A stretch of 64,000 nucleotides of DNA. Source: Fuerstiella marisgermanici. Lineage in GTDB: Bacteria > Planctomycetota > Planctomycetia > Planctomycetales > Planctomycetaceae. The notes under the pieces are model-generated. The model was given only the letters and a program-made list of their open reading frames with translations, had not been told where the DNA came from and ran no database searches. The stretch covers positions 7,366,001 to 7,430,000 of the forward strand of contig NZ_CP017641.1 of assembly GCF_001983935.1 (NCBI RefSeq). The letters run 5' to 3'. Shown in pieces: positions 9,357 through 17,389 of this stretch; within the stretch, counting starts at the first letter, position 1; the number at the start of each line of letters is the position of its first letter. Both the position numbers and the translations under genes were made by a program.

Positions 9357-10409
9357 GTGAACACCCGAACTCTAACATTTAGATCACAGCTGAAAGGAGA
9401 GCTCGATGATTTCCTAAAGGACGAAGGCGTTGAATGTTCGAGAACATGTTCTGCTCTTGTTGCATTCGCGGCAAGCTTGGCGTCCTATAAGGAAGAAGGT
9501 ATTTCACTTTCCCCAGAAGTGTTTTTTTGCGATTCCGTCGAGGAAATTGCGCAGTTTCTTCCGTCAAGTGATTTTCATCGGCTAGGTAACGGTCCACAGG
9601 AGGACACCACTATTCGTAGCGCACTAAAGGAATGCGCTCCTTTGGCGCGAGGAGGCTGGTCCATATTCGTTGAGCGAGGAGATCCAACGACCTTTCAGTA
9701 CGGCGTCATTGCGTCTGCGGACGTGCCCTTTTCACTTACCCTAGAAGAAGCCATTATCGGCGACACCTCGGAGTCAGAGATCTTTGCCTTGCTGATACGT
9801 CGCGTCGCTGAAAATTGTGTCGAGATTCGAGGGAGCAATGGTCATGCGCGGTGTGTGTTTTTCTCAGATTTGCGCTACGACAGCCCGAATCCGGCCCAGA
9901 CGCTAGCCACGCTTGCTCGCGTGCTCACCAGTGCTGTCGAGGGGGCCGGGCGTGATCGAACCCGCAGGTTTCTAGAACGTTGCTTGTTCGATTCTCTAAA
10001 TCGATCGCATGGTGCGTTGATTGCTGTCATGAGCGCCCGCCGAAAGAAACTACCAACTAAACTGCGCGATGCGGTGCAATTGGACCATCCGATCGACCTC
10101 GTTGAACGCGTGGAGAACTTTCATAAATACGGTGACAGTCAATCCGTCGCGCGCCTCGAATCGGCAAGTGCCCTGATCGAAGGAATGCTTGCATCGGACG
10201 GAATTCTCATAGCTCGAACGGATGGCTTGATTATCGCCTACCGTGGGTTTCTTCAACAAAGCAAAACTGAGGCTGGAACTCGAATCGTTGGCGGATCGAG
10301 ACGCCGTACTTTTGGGGGCTTGACGCAACTGGTATCGAAGAACGACTTGGTCGCAGCTTTTTTTCGGTCGCAAGATGGCGACACTGAGATCTCGGAGGTG
10401 ACTCCATGA
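9357..10409 (+). CDS. DisA/DAC-like (DACNV-like) predicted nucleotide-sensor protein next to Argonaute
   Basis: Read from the GTG at 9357 the protein has 350 residues; an AGGA six bases upstream supports this start over a TTG at 9327. The C-terminal third resembles the diadenylate-cyclase fold: a GALIAVMSA strand (about 219-227), DGILIARTDG (281-290) where DisA has the DGA motif, GGSRRRTFGGL (312-322) where DisA has the GTRHRAA loop, and a following FFRSQDG strand. DGA has become DGI and RHR has become RRR, so synthesis of c-di-AMP is doubtful. Related DAC-like families (DACNV/DACNG) have been proposed as nucleotide sensors in conflict systems. The middle region (about 85-170, ECAPLARGGWSIFVER onward) may be a second sensing domain. 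The last bases overlap the next gene as ATGA, so the two are translationally coupled. The assignment rests on motif reading only. Confidence 0.6.
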   Translation: MNTRTLTFRSQLKGELDDFLKDEGVECSRTCSALVAFAASLASYKEEGISLSPEVFFCDSVEEIAQFLPSSDFHRLGNGPQEDTTIRSALKECAPLARGGWSIFVERGDPTTFQYGVIASADVPFSLTLEEAIIGDTSESEIFALLIRRVAENCVEIRGSNGHARCVFFSDLRYDSPNPAQTLATLARVLTSAVEGAGRDRTRRFLERCLFDSLNRSHGALIAVMSARRKKLPTKLRDAVQLDHPIDLVERVENFHKYGDSQSVARLESASALIEGMLASDGILIARTDGLIIAYRGFLQQSKTEAGTRIVGGSRRRTFGGLTQLVSKNDLVAAFFRSQDGDTEISEVTP

Positions 10410-11743
10410 GTGGAGAAATGATCCCATGGGATGCCAAGCAGGGGGCTGTTGTCCCCGCAAGCGCTACCTCTCCATCAGAAATCATAAAGTACGCTGTCAG
10501 GCATCTGCGTTCAGTAGAGTCAAAACAATTGATTTCGGCGTTCGAGTCGCAAAACTATGAAATGGGCACGACCTTCATTTGGTCGAAGGCAATGTTCGTG
10601 TTGAAGGCACAGCTGGCGACGCTCGGTAGTGAGTTTGTTGGTGAGATGCTCCAACGTCCTGACATAGACGAGTACAGCGACGTCAGAAATTGCGTGACAG
10701 ACACAGAGGCAATCTCTCTTGCCGAGGATCTAGGGATGATAGCGCATACGGATTGCTTCCGTATGCGCCAATCTCATGAAGTGATCAGTTATTTTGCTCG
10801 CCTCAGTTCTCAACCTGATGCCGATGAAGAGGCGATGATGGAACCAGAAGAGGCAATCGGCTGCCTTCGAGCTTGTGTAAAGAATGTACTTGCTCAGCCA
10901 ATTATTGAAGTAGCACATAGTTTTGCCGACTTTCGTAAGCAGCTGGAAGAAACAAATCTTTCCGCAGAGTCAGAAGCAATTACATCACTTGTCGCATCTC
11001 CGTACTTTTACAGACGAACGACTCTCAGCGTTCTGTTAGCGCTGCTCAAGACAACGAGCGGGGCAAGCTTGGAACATGTCGGAGCGAATATCAATACGGT
11101 CCTGCCGCTCCTGTGGCCTGACCTCAAAAAACCGCAGCGATGGCAGGCGGGGCAGACGTATGCTCAGCTATTCAACGACGGTAGCAAATCGCCATTAAGC
11201 TACCTCAAGAAAGCATTGTTGAAGGTAAAGGGATTTGACTTCGTCCCAGAAAACCTCAGGTCAAATACCTTCACACGAGCAGCTCGAGAGGTGCTTTCAG
11301 CCCATGAGAGTATGAATAATTTTTACAACGAGCCCGCAAAAATCCGGCTACTTGAGAACCTGGGGACGACGATTCCAGAACCGGCGTTTCCACTTTGCAT
11401 GACCGCAATCCTATCGATTTGGCTTGGAAACTCCTTCGGCAATTCATGGGACGCAAGCCCCATAGCATCAAAGCTTCTGGACAATCTCTCGCAGGAGCAA
11501 TGGCAGTACTACTTAGACGGTTGCCTAGCAGCAGATAGAGCAATACTCTTGAAGTTGTTCTCATCCAAGCCTAGGAGTCGCTGGGTCGAACTAGTGAAAA
11601 AGTACGATTTGCATACCACAGAGGTTGATGATCGCCGCGTCCGTTCACTGCTGAAAGTCTCAGAAGCAGGCAGGGGAGAGAGTGTGCAAAAAGCAGCTCG
11701 GCGAATCTACGCATCTAGCACTGGTTCATCGGTCTCATCATAG
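10406..11743 (+). CDS. Uncharacterised helical protein coupled to the DAC-like sensor
   Basis: A 445-residue protein starting with ATG inside the stop region of the sensor gene (ATGA overlap at 10406-10409), so the pair is a tight operon. I recognise no family. Predicted content is largely helical, with a central Leu-rich stretch (TTLSVLLALLKTTSGASLEHVG) that is not hydrophobic enough to be a clear membrane segment, and another at about 330-345. There is no signal peptide, Walker motif, HNH, PD-(D/E)XK or TIR/SIR2 motif that I can see. The 3' end overlaps the convergent Argonaute gene by six bases. Position suggests an effector or adaptor read out by the DAC-like sensor (inference). Confidence 0.8.
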   Translation: MSGEMIPWDAKQGAVVPASATSPSEIIKYAVRHLRSVESKQLISAFESQNYEMGTTFIWSKAMFVLKAQLATLGSEFVGEMLQRPDIDEYSDVRNCVTDTEAISLAEDLGMIAHTDCFRMRQSHEVISYFARLSSQPDADEEAMMEPEEAIGCLRACVKNVLAQPIIEVAHSFADFRKQLEETNLSAESEAITSLVASPYFYRRTTLSVLLALLKTTSGASLEHVGANINTVLPLLWPDLKKPQRWQAGQTYAQLFNDGSKSPLSYLKKALLKVKGFDFVPENLRSNTFTRAAREVLSAHESMNNFYNEPAKIRLLENLGTTIPEPAFPLCMTAILSIWLGNSFGNSWDASPIASKLLDNLSQEQWQYYLDGCLAADRAILLKLFSSKPRSRWVELVKKYDLHTTEVDDRRVRSLLKVSEAGRGESVQKAARRIYASSTGSSVSS

Positions 11744-14038
11744 AAACCAGCGTGAACCATGAATTCCGGTTGCCATCGAATGTGCATCCCAACTCGATAG
11801 TCGGCTTAGTTGCCCTAATTGCTTTGCAATTAAATTCGAGTACTGAATTGTGACCGGAAGCGAAGAAGGATTTAGGCTTTGCCATGAGTGACAACTAAAT
11901 GCGAAGATCTGATTCACGATGGCGCCCATGTCCCTAAAGGTTGACAGGGGGTGTAAGTCAATAAGAACCGGATGCGGCATGCCGTCCGCCGGTCGCTTCA
12001 CCTCCTTCGGGCCAACGAGGTTTAACAAAATCTGGCTCTTCGAAAGTTGCAAGTAGCTCGAGCGGTCAGGTGCGTACGCTCCTTTGAACTGTCGTGACAT
12101 CGCATCAAAGGCACCTTGTTGTCGAAGATCAAATATTAGATGGGGACTTGACCTCAAGAAATTCACAAATGCAAAGTCGATCTTGCAGTCGACGATGGTG
12201 TTCACTGCATCCTTAACGGCATGAACATCTTCACGGCTGAAGGACTTAAAGGAGTAGTGAAACGTCAGTCTGATCGGTAAGTGTGGATCCCAATGTAGAT
12301 CCATCGACGCTTTATTCACTGCCGCCACTACGGTATCGACGAGTGTGGGACGGTAATGCTCAAACGCGACGGACTTGCTGAGGTTGCTCAAGCGGTAGCT
12401 CCCATCTCCCGAAAACACCGTTGTTATTCCGACCAGACGATCGCGCGCAGCAAGTTTGCCGTGGCCCACATTGGCGCTTCCGAGGCCAACTACCAAATCT
12501 TGTCCACCCGAATCGGGAGACCGCAAGAGCCACGGCGTTCCTCCCAGCTTGGCATACGTGGCAAGCGCCATGTTGTTTAACGCGTACGCCAAGCGACTGA
12601 TCGGGAGTTCAGCAGTCTCAAGCGTGAACTCTTGAGACGCGATTTTCAATGACAGTAGTCGTGCCTTAGTGACCAAATAAGGACTCTGATCACTGCGTAG
12701 AGACTTGTCAGCATCCAACACTTGAACTATAGCGAAATCCCAGCCGTTTCCGTTCCGAGTCGCTTCGTCAACCGCTAGGCTATATGAAGACGCCGTGCCG
12801 TCTGGCGTCGTGAAGTATTGGACCGTGATTTCGTTGAGACGATACTTGCCGCTAAATCCGGAATCGAATGGGCCAGCCTTGCCACTCTGAACTTGGGTTT
12901 GCACTCCGTTCAGAAAACGCTCGACGAAATCGGTAACCTTGGATCGATATGATTCTTGGCAGATCACCATGAATTTCAGGTTCCGATCTCGGAACTTGTT
13001 CTTGGATACTGGCCCGAATTCCTTTAATCCTCGATCATGCCACTTGTCACAAGCTTGTTCGAATTCATCAAATACGTAGGTCGGTCGAGGACACCGTCGA
13101 ATGTCCGGAAAATTGGCTGATTCACTATTTACGAACGCTTCCAGTGAGATTTCAATCTCCGGTGGCATGGCCGACGGAACTTCAAGGGCGAAGTAGTTCT
13201 GAATGCGATTCAGCCGTGCAAACCTGCCGGGACCGGAGGAAAATTCTGCGATTCTTTGATCCAACGTCGTCCGCACTCGCCGCCATTCTCTCCCGAAAGC
13301 ATGCTCTGCCACGCGTTCAAAGCCTATTGGATCCAAATCAATGTGACACTCGCGGGCGGGCACGACTGTGTCTTCGTCACGTGTATCGCTGAGTACCAGA
13401 TCGCTTCCGACGACCTCCGATACTCGCCCAATTATGTTGAAGCGTGGCGATACTCGTCGATCACGGTCAGCAGTCCGTTTTCCGACATAGAGCCCAGTGA
13501 GATTCATGCCCTCTGCTATCAAGTCATCGCAGTTTTTTTCGATTATTCGCTTAGTCCGACAACCAAATACGATTCCAAGAAATGCTCGCTGATTCGGAAA
13601 CTGAAAGATACGAGGTTCAATTGTGAACTGCGGGCGGACAGCGAGCCAATCCGTGTTGCTCCCACCCGGTTGCATAAAATTGTCTTGCGGACCCAATGCC
13701 AGAAATTCTAGCGGACGCGTGCGTAGTATGGGCCTTCCCATTCCAGACACCACTGAAATGCAGCCTTCGCTAATTACGTCAGCGAGTAGCCACAAATGTC
13801 GTTCGACTAGTACCGACGACGTTCGGCCCGCGATCTCTGGGGCTGACTCGGAAATCTTGACCGCCTTGATCTGGCTTGCCCCTTCCCTCCTGAACACGTA
13901 CTGCCCCGCGTATCGCTGTCTCAGTTCTCGCAATTGTTCATTGCTCTTGTAGCTGAACTCAAGTACGCGAAGTGCCTCACCATCCACGCGAACGGGCGAT
14001 ACATTCACGACAAAATTTGGAGTATTCGGAGGGGACAT
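11738..14038 (-). CDS. Long prokaryotic Argonaute with degenerate PIWI catalytic site
   Basis: About 766 residues from the ATG at 14038; an in-frame GTG at 14143 would add 35 basic residues and is less likely. The recognisable part is the PIWI domain: ALNNMALATYAKLGGTPWLL (about 486-505), the signature helix and GGxPW loop of long pAgos, then LVVGLGSANVG where active enzymes have vGiDvs, so the first catalytic Asp is Gly (about residue 520). The usual HRDG third motif reads HYSF (about 594-597), so that Asp is lost as well. The upstream region is consistent with N, L1, a reduced PAZ and a MID domain (about 360-465). Inactive long (long-B type) pAgos use guides to detect invading nucleic acid and rely on partner effectors. 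The gene is convergent with the sensor operon, overlapping it by six bases at the 3' ends. Confidence 0.85.
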   Translation of the reverse strand: MSPPNTPNFVVNVSPVRVDGEALRVLEFSYKSNEQLRELRQRYAGQYVFRREGASQIKAVKISESAPEIAGRTSSVLVERHLWLLADVISEGCISVVSGMGRPILRTRPLEFLALGPQDNFMQPGGSNTDWLAVRPQFTIEPRIFQFPNQRAFLGIVFGCRTKRIIEKNCDDLIAEGMNLTGLYVGKRTADRDRRVSPRFNIIGRVSEVVGSDLVLSDTRDEDTVVPARECHIDLDPIGFERVAEHAFGREWRRVRTTLDQRIAEFSSGPGRFARLNRIQNYFALEVPSAMPPEIEISLEAFVNSESANFPDIRRCPRPTYVFDEFEQACDKWHDRGLKEFGPVSKNKFRDRNLKFMVICQESYRSKVTDFVERFLNGVQTQVQSGKAGPFDSGFSGKYRLNEITVQYFTTPDGTASSYSLAVDEATRNGNGWDFAIVQVLDADKSLRSDQSPYLVTKARLLSLKIASQEFTLETAELPISRLAYALNNMALATYAKLGGTPWLLRSPDSGGQDLVVGLGSANVGHGKLAARDRLVGITTVFSGDGSYRLSNLSKSVAFEHYRPTLVDTVVAAVNKASMDLHWDPHLPIRLTFHYSFKSFSREDVHAVKDAVNTIVDCKIDFAFVNFLRSSPHLIFDLRQQGAFDAMSRQFKGAYAPDRSSYLQLSKSQILLNLVGPKEVKRPADGMPHPVLIDLHPLSTFRDMGAIVNQIFAFSCHSWQSLNPSSLPVTIQYSNLIAKQLGQLSRLSSWDAHSMATGIHGSRWFL

Positions 14039-14178
14039 TGAGTGCGAAAGATTCTTTAGTCTGGTGTTCGTCGTTGCAGTGCAGTAGCGTAACCTTTTCC
14101 GCTGCTCTGGTCGATTCTGCCGTCGGCTAATCTCATCTGACACCCCCGTTCAAATTGGGTGCCCTTGGTCGGGCAGCG

Positions 14179-14571
14179 TTATCTGACGGAGGCGCAGGAA
14201 GAATCGTGCCTCGAATTGGTACGGCTGCCGACGTCAAAAGCCGTGTCCGGCGGAGTTGATTTCTTAAGCATATGGGTACCGGTCGACCTCAGCAAACTCC
14301 GTTCATGGGCGACGTTTTCGGGGAAATAAGCCAACCGCCTTCCTGCACCAGTCGGACACGCCGACGCAGATTCCATCCGGCGGCTGAAAAGCAGACAGAG
14401 ACACCAGCAGTTGTCATCGGCCCGTGTCCACTTTCGGTTGGGAAAACTAATCAGTATGCGCCTGAGACCAATCGACGCATTCTCCTTATACGGCTGAGCG
14501 TGGATGCTGGTCAAATGTGGAACGCGGCTGGCGTTGAACGGTGCAGCGGGCAGTTCGATGAGTTGTGTCAT
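14179..14571 (-). CDS. Hypothetical protein upstream of Argonaute
   Basis: A 130-residue frame starting at the ATG 14571 with GGAG seven bases upstream, which is a good ribosome site. It begins MTQLIELPAAPFNAS, includes a Cys/Trp-rich stretch (DNCWCLCLLF) and an Arg/Ser-rich C-terminus. I recognise no family; the C-terminal 40 residues look like untranslated sequence, so the gene may be frame-shifted or truncated. It precedes Argonaute on the same strand with a 140-base gap, and its own 5' leader contains the large stem-loop at 14612-14700. Confidence 0.4.
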   Translation of the reverse strand: MTQLIELPAAPFNASRVPHLTSIHAQPYKENASIGLRRILISFPNRKWTRADDNCWCLCLLFSRRMESASACPTGAGRRLAYFPENVAHERSLLRSTGTHMLKKSTPPDTAFDVGSRTNSRHDSSCASVR

Positions 14572-14611
14572 GTGGTTTCTCCATTCGTTTGTTGGTTTCC
14601 ACGGACGACAG

Positions 14612-14700
14612 GTCGAGGGCGGCGTTCGGCAACTCAAGCAGTCTGGGTGCGGGCAGCCACGCAGTGGCAACACGGCTGCTTGAATTGCCGAAGCCCTCGG
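14612..14700. other. Large nested stem-loop in an island intergenic region
   Basis: TTCGGCAACTCAAGCAG (14625-14641) pairs with CTGCTTGAATTGCCGAA (14676-14692) with one mismatch, and the stem extends outward through a CGAGGGC/GCCCTCG block with a four-base bulge. The loop itself contains a small GCCAC-GCA-GTGGC hairpin. The structure lies between the Toprim gene and the small gene ending at 14571. Candidates are a structured mRNA leader, an origin of transfer, or a recombination site; no downstream U-tract is present, so a simple terminator is unlikely. Confidence 0.6.
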
Positions 14701-14818
14701 CCAGACTGGGGAAAACGATCAACAACGGATTGGAGAAACCTGATCGCGACGATTGATCGTATCGCAGCATCACCGCAATTGCAGAGAACAACATTTACGG
14801 CGAATCGTCGGTGCGGTG

Positions 14819-15772
14819 TTACGACGGTGTCGGTTCTGGTTTGGCGGTGGGACTCGTTTGTCGCAGGACGTCGTTCCAATCGTCACCGGAATGTAGTGGG
14901 AAATCTTCGATGACAGTGCGGCCAGTGGTTGCGGTGGCTTCGCGAAGCTGGTCTGCCAGCTTGTGGCCGCCTTCGTCGTTGTCGAGAGCCAGAACAATCG
15001 TCGCGTCAGTCGGCATCTTTTCGGCGGCGGATCGAAGGCATTCCGCCTGCACCGGACTGATCTGTCCGGCCGTGCTGAAGAACCGCTTGCCATCCACGCC
15101 TTTCAAAGCGGCATAGCTGAGCATGTCGATGGCCGTCTCGCAGATGACCATTTGGTGATCGCCCTCCTCCGGCCGCGAACAGGCAAGTCCTTTGACTCCG
15201 CCCGGTGAGAATCCCGTGAAGCCACGATTCTTCAGTTCGAAACCGCACAAACCGGATTTGTTGAAATGCGGAAACACAGAATTGCGGCGTTCATCCATCC
15301 GGATGCGATCGCGAAACTTTTCGTGTTGCAGAACGTGGCGAGGAATCTGACGCTCGCTTTCGAGGTAGTGTGCCGTCGCACCGATGGGGCGTGCCTCGAT
15401 CCATGCGGCCAGCACGCGAGCGGCATCGTGTTGAGACGGTTGCAGACTGATCGGCAATGTTGGCAGTTCGGGAGGAGGGGAGGCGGAGTGGTTGAGCCAC
15501 GGTCTCAACAGCTTTCTCACTTCGCCCAGTGAGACGCGATCCCGTGTCTGGATCAGATCGATCACGGTGCCGTTGTCGTTGCCTTTCGCGTTGAAGTACA
15601 CGTACTGGCCGTTCGGCTGACGCGACACGACGAGTTTATCGCCGTTGCTGTGCCGTAGAACGGCGCTGCACTTGCTGCTTTGCCTGCGGTCCAGAACGAA
15701 CCCGCGTGATGCGGCGTATTGACACAAGTCAATGCGTTTCATTTCTTCGAGTTCGTCGGAACGTGACACCAT
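14819..15772 (-). CDS. DUF3991/Toprim domain-containing plasmid protein
   Basis: A 317-residue protein of the mobile-element DUF3991 plus Toprim type. The N-terminal 90 residues (SNGDKLVVSRQPNGQYVYFN, then GTVIDLIQ) resemble the DnaG-like zinc-finger/CHC2 region with its cysteines largely lost; DUF3991 follows at about 110-190, and the Toprim core at about 205-300 shows VICETAIDMLSY (catalytic Glu) and LALDNDEGG (DxD-type acidic pair). Such proteins occur on conjugative plasmids beside ardC and parA and are thought to act in priming or processing of transferred DNA. ATG at 15772. The neighbourhood supports a plasmid maintenance or transfer role; the exact reaction is unproven. Confidence 0.85.
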   Translation of the reverse strand: MVSRSDELEEMKRIDLCQYAASRGFVLDRRQSSKCSAVLRHSNGDKLVVSRQPNGQYVYFNAKGNDNGTVIDLIQTRDRVSLGEVRKLLRPWLNHSASPPPELPTLPISLQPSQHDAARVLAAWIEARPIGATAHYLESERQIPRHVLQHEKFRDRIRMDERRNSVFPHFNKSGLCGFELKNRGFTGFSPGGVKGLACSRPEEGDHQMVICETAIDMLSYAALKGVDGKRFFSTAGQISPVQAECLRSAAEKMPTDATIVLALDNDEGGHKLADQLREATATTGRTVIEDFPLHSGDDWNDVLRQTSPTAKPEPTPS

Positions 15773-15958
15773 GCTTCGACTTTATCGCGGCTGCTGCGAA
15801 TACGGCAACTTTCGCGGGGGCAATGGGAAAGGAAGTTGTGGGTAAAAACGATTAAGCTTCGCGCGAAACACAGCCAGTATGAGCCCTCCTCGCTGTCGTA
15901 TTCAGGATCGTAGTGGTGTATGGTTTCGGAAAACTCTCTACTCGCAAGGGGACGAATA

Positions 15959-16282
15959 ATGACTGAATGGGTAATAAAGCAGATCCTGCCTGCAGACGGA
16001 AACTGGTTCTGTGTCTGGCCCACCGCTTTCAAAGATGGCCGCTACGATTACGAAATAGGTCGTGTCATCTGCTTTGCTCTAATGGGAGCTAACGAAAAGT
16101 TGGATCACATCCTCCCGGTTGGCTCCGACGGAATGCCGTTGACAGATGATATTGCAGAAGACGTCACGTTCTTTCGTGGCTCCGACAAGGCAGCGAATGG
16201 TAGGACTTGGACGGATATATGGGACAGCCTGAGTCCTGCCCGCTTTGACCGCCGCGATTTGCCGCAGGAGATCTTTGACTAA
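15959..16282 (+). CDS. Hypothetical protein (107 residues)
   Basis: Starts at the ATG 15959 with AAGGGGACG just upstream, preferred over an in-frame ATG at 15920. The product (MTEWVIKQILPADGNWFC onward) is acidic, has no signal peptide or membrane segment, and is not recognised. It lies divergently from the Toprim gene and in front of parA, so is probably an accessory plasmid gene. Confidence 0.6.
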   Translation: MTEWVIKQILPADGNWFCVWPTAFKDGRYDYEIGRVICFALMGANEKLDHILPVGSDGMPLTDDIAEDVTFFRGSDKAANGRTWTDIWDSLSPARFDRRDLPQEIFD

Positions 16283-16510
16283 AGACTTCATCGTGACTGT
16301 GCGCTTGGCCTCACCTGCAGCAGCTCCTTGAGTTGGCTGCGAGTATTTCATCGCGAGTATTCGCCGTTCATTGGGATGATTGTCGATTCAACCAGACGGG
16401 CTAAACCGGATTTCTGTGGATAAGCGGAATGCGAAGTTGCAATATCTGGGTTGCCGTGGCAGCGTGGAATCGCAACCTCGTGCCGCCACAGGCACAGAAA
16501 CACGGAACCC

Positions 16511-17131
16511 ATGATTTACGCTCTCCTGAACCAGAAGGGCGGTGTCGGCAAAACCACACTGTCCATCAACATCGCCGCCGAACTGACGCGACTGAAGCGA
16601 AAGGTGCTGCTGATCGATGCCGACCCGCAGGGAAGCGCCCTGGCGTGGTCGAACTGCCGCGATGAACCGAGCTTCACCGTTGTCGGTATGGCCAAGCCCA
16701 CCCTGCACAAAGAAATTGACCTGCTGTCGGGTGATTACGATGACGTGATCATTGACGGTCCGCCACGAATTGCGGAACTCGCCAAGTCGATTATTCTGGC
16801 ATCGGACATTGTCGTGATTCCGCTGTTGCCAAGCCCACTGGATGTATGGGCCGCCGCCGAGACCGTCGACCTGATCCGAGAAGCTCAGGTGTATCGCGAT
16901 GACCTGAAATGCTGCCTTGTGGTGAACCGCAAAATCGCAAACACGGCGATTGGCCGCGACGTGCGAAAAGCCCTGAAGGAATTGGAAGTCCCCGTTCTGA
17001 AATCCGACGTTGGCCAACGAGTGGCGTTCCCCGAAAGCATGGCCACCGGATCGACCGTGTTGAGCGGCTGGAACTCCAAGGGAGCTAAGGAGATTAATAA
17101 ACTGGTCAGCGAACTGAGGAGGATCAAATGA
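16511..17131 (+). CDS. parA: ParA-family plasmid partition ATPase
   Basis: A 206-residue protein, the size of short type Ib ParA/ParF. It opens MIYALLNQKGGVGKTT, the deviant Walker A motif (KGGVGKTT at 9-16), then the A' motif LLIDADPQGSALAW (about 36-49) and Walker B DDVIIDGPPR (about 77-86). The ATG at 16511 is chosen because the motif sits at its canonical distance from the N-terminus; an upstream frame from 16451 has no family resemblance. It ends in an ATGA overlap with the ribbon-helix-helix gene, the classical parFG-like pair. The ATPase drives segregation of low-copy replicons together with a centromere-binding partner. Confidence 0.93.
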   Translation: MIYALLNQKGGVGKTTLSINIAAELTRLKRKVLLIDADPQGSALAWSNCRDEPSFTVVGMAKPTLHKEIDLLSGDYDDVIIDGPPRIAELAKSIILASDIVVIPLLPSPLDVWAAAETVDLIREAQVYRDDLKCCLVVNRKIANTAIGRDVRKALKELEVPVLKSDVGQRVAFPESMATGSTVLSGWNSKGAKEINKLVSELRRIK

Positions 17132-17364
17132 GCAAGACAATTTCGATGACGGCCCGTGCCCGCAAATCGGCGAAAGCCAACCAATGGGTGGAAGAAAACG
17201 TCGAAGCACGTCCGCCGCCGGTCGGTCGCCGCAAACGCCTAACGATCGATATGGACGCCGATGCTCACCGCGAACTCAAGATGCACTGTGCAAAGAACGA
17301 TCGGCAGATTTCTGAATTCGTCCGTGAGTTGATCGATCGTGAAGTTTCGGCCAGCCGAGAGTAG
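17128..17364 (+). CDS. Ribbon-helix-helix centromere-binding partner of ParA
   Basis: A 78-residue basic protein. An unstructured N-terminus (SMTARARKSAKANQW) is followed by RLTIDMDADAHRELKMHCAKNDRQISEFVREL, a ribbon-helix-helix fold of the ParG/CopG kind, where the short RLTIDM strand would contact DNA. A strong AGGAGG ribosome site lies six bases before the ATG, inside the end of parA, so the pair is coupled. By analogy with ParFG it binds the centromere and represses the operon; a centromere was not located. Confidence 0.88.
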   Translation: MSKTISMTARARKSAKANQWVEENVEARPPPVGRRKRLTIDMDADAHRELKMHCAKNDRQISEFVRELIDREVSASRE

Positions 17365-17389
17365 GGGAGTCTGTCTTCGTAATGGCGTC

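Noticed and set aside
9357-10409. Active c-di-AMP synthase
   Set aside because: Both the DGA and RHR motifs are altered, so I kept only a DAC-like sensor call.
14272-14913. A 213-codon plus-strand frame upstream of the Toprim gene
   Set aside because: Overlaps the stem-loop and the opposite-strand small gene; Arg/Ser/Thr-rich composition, no ribosome site, no family resemblance.
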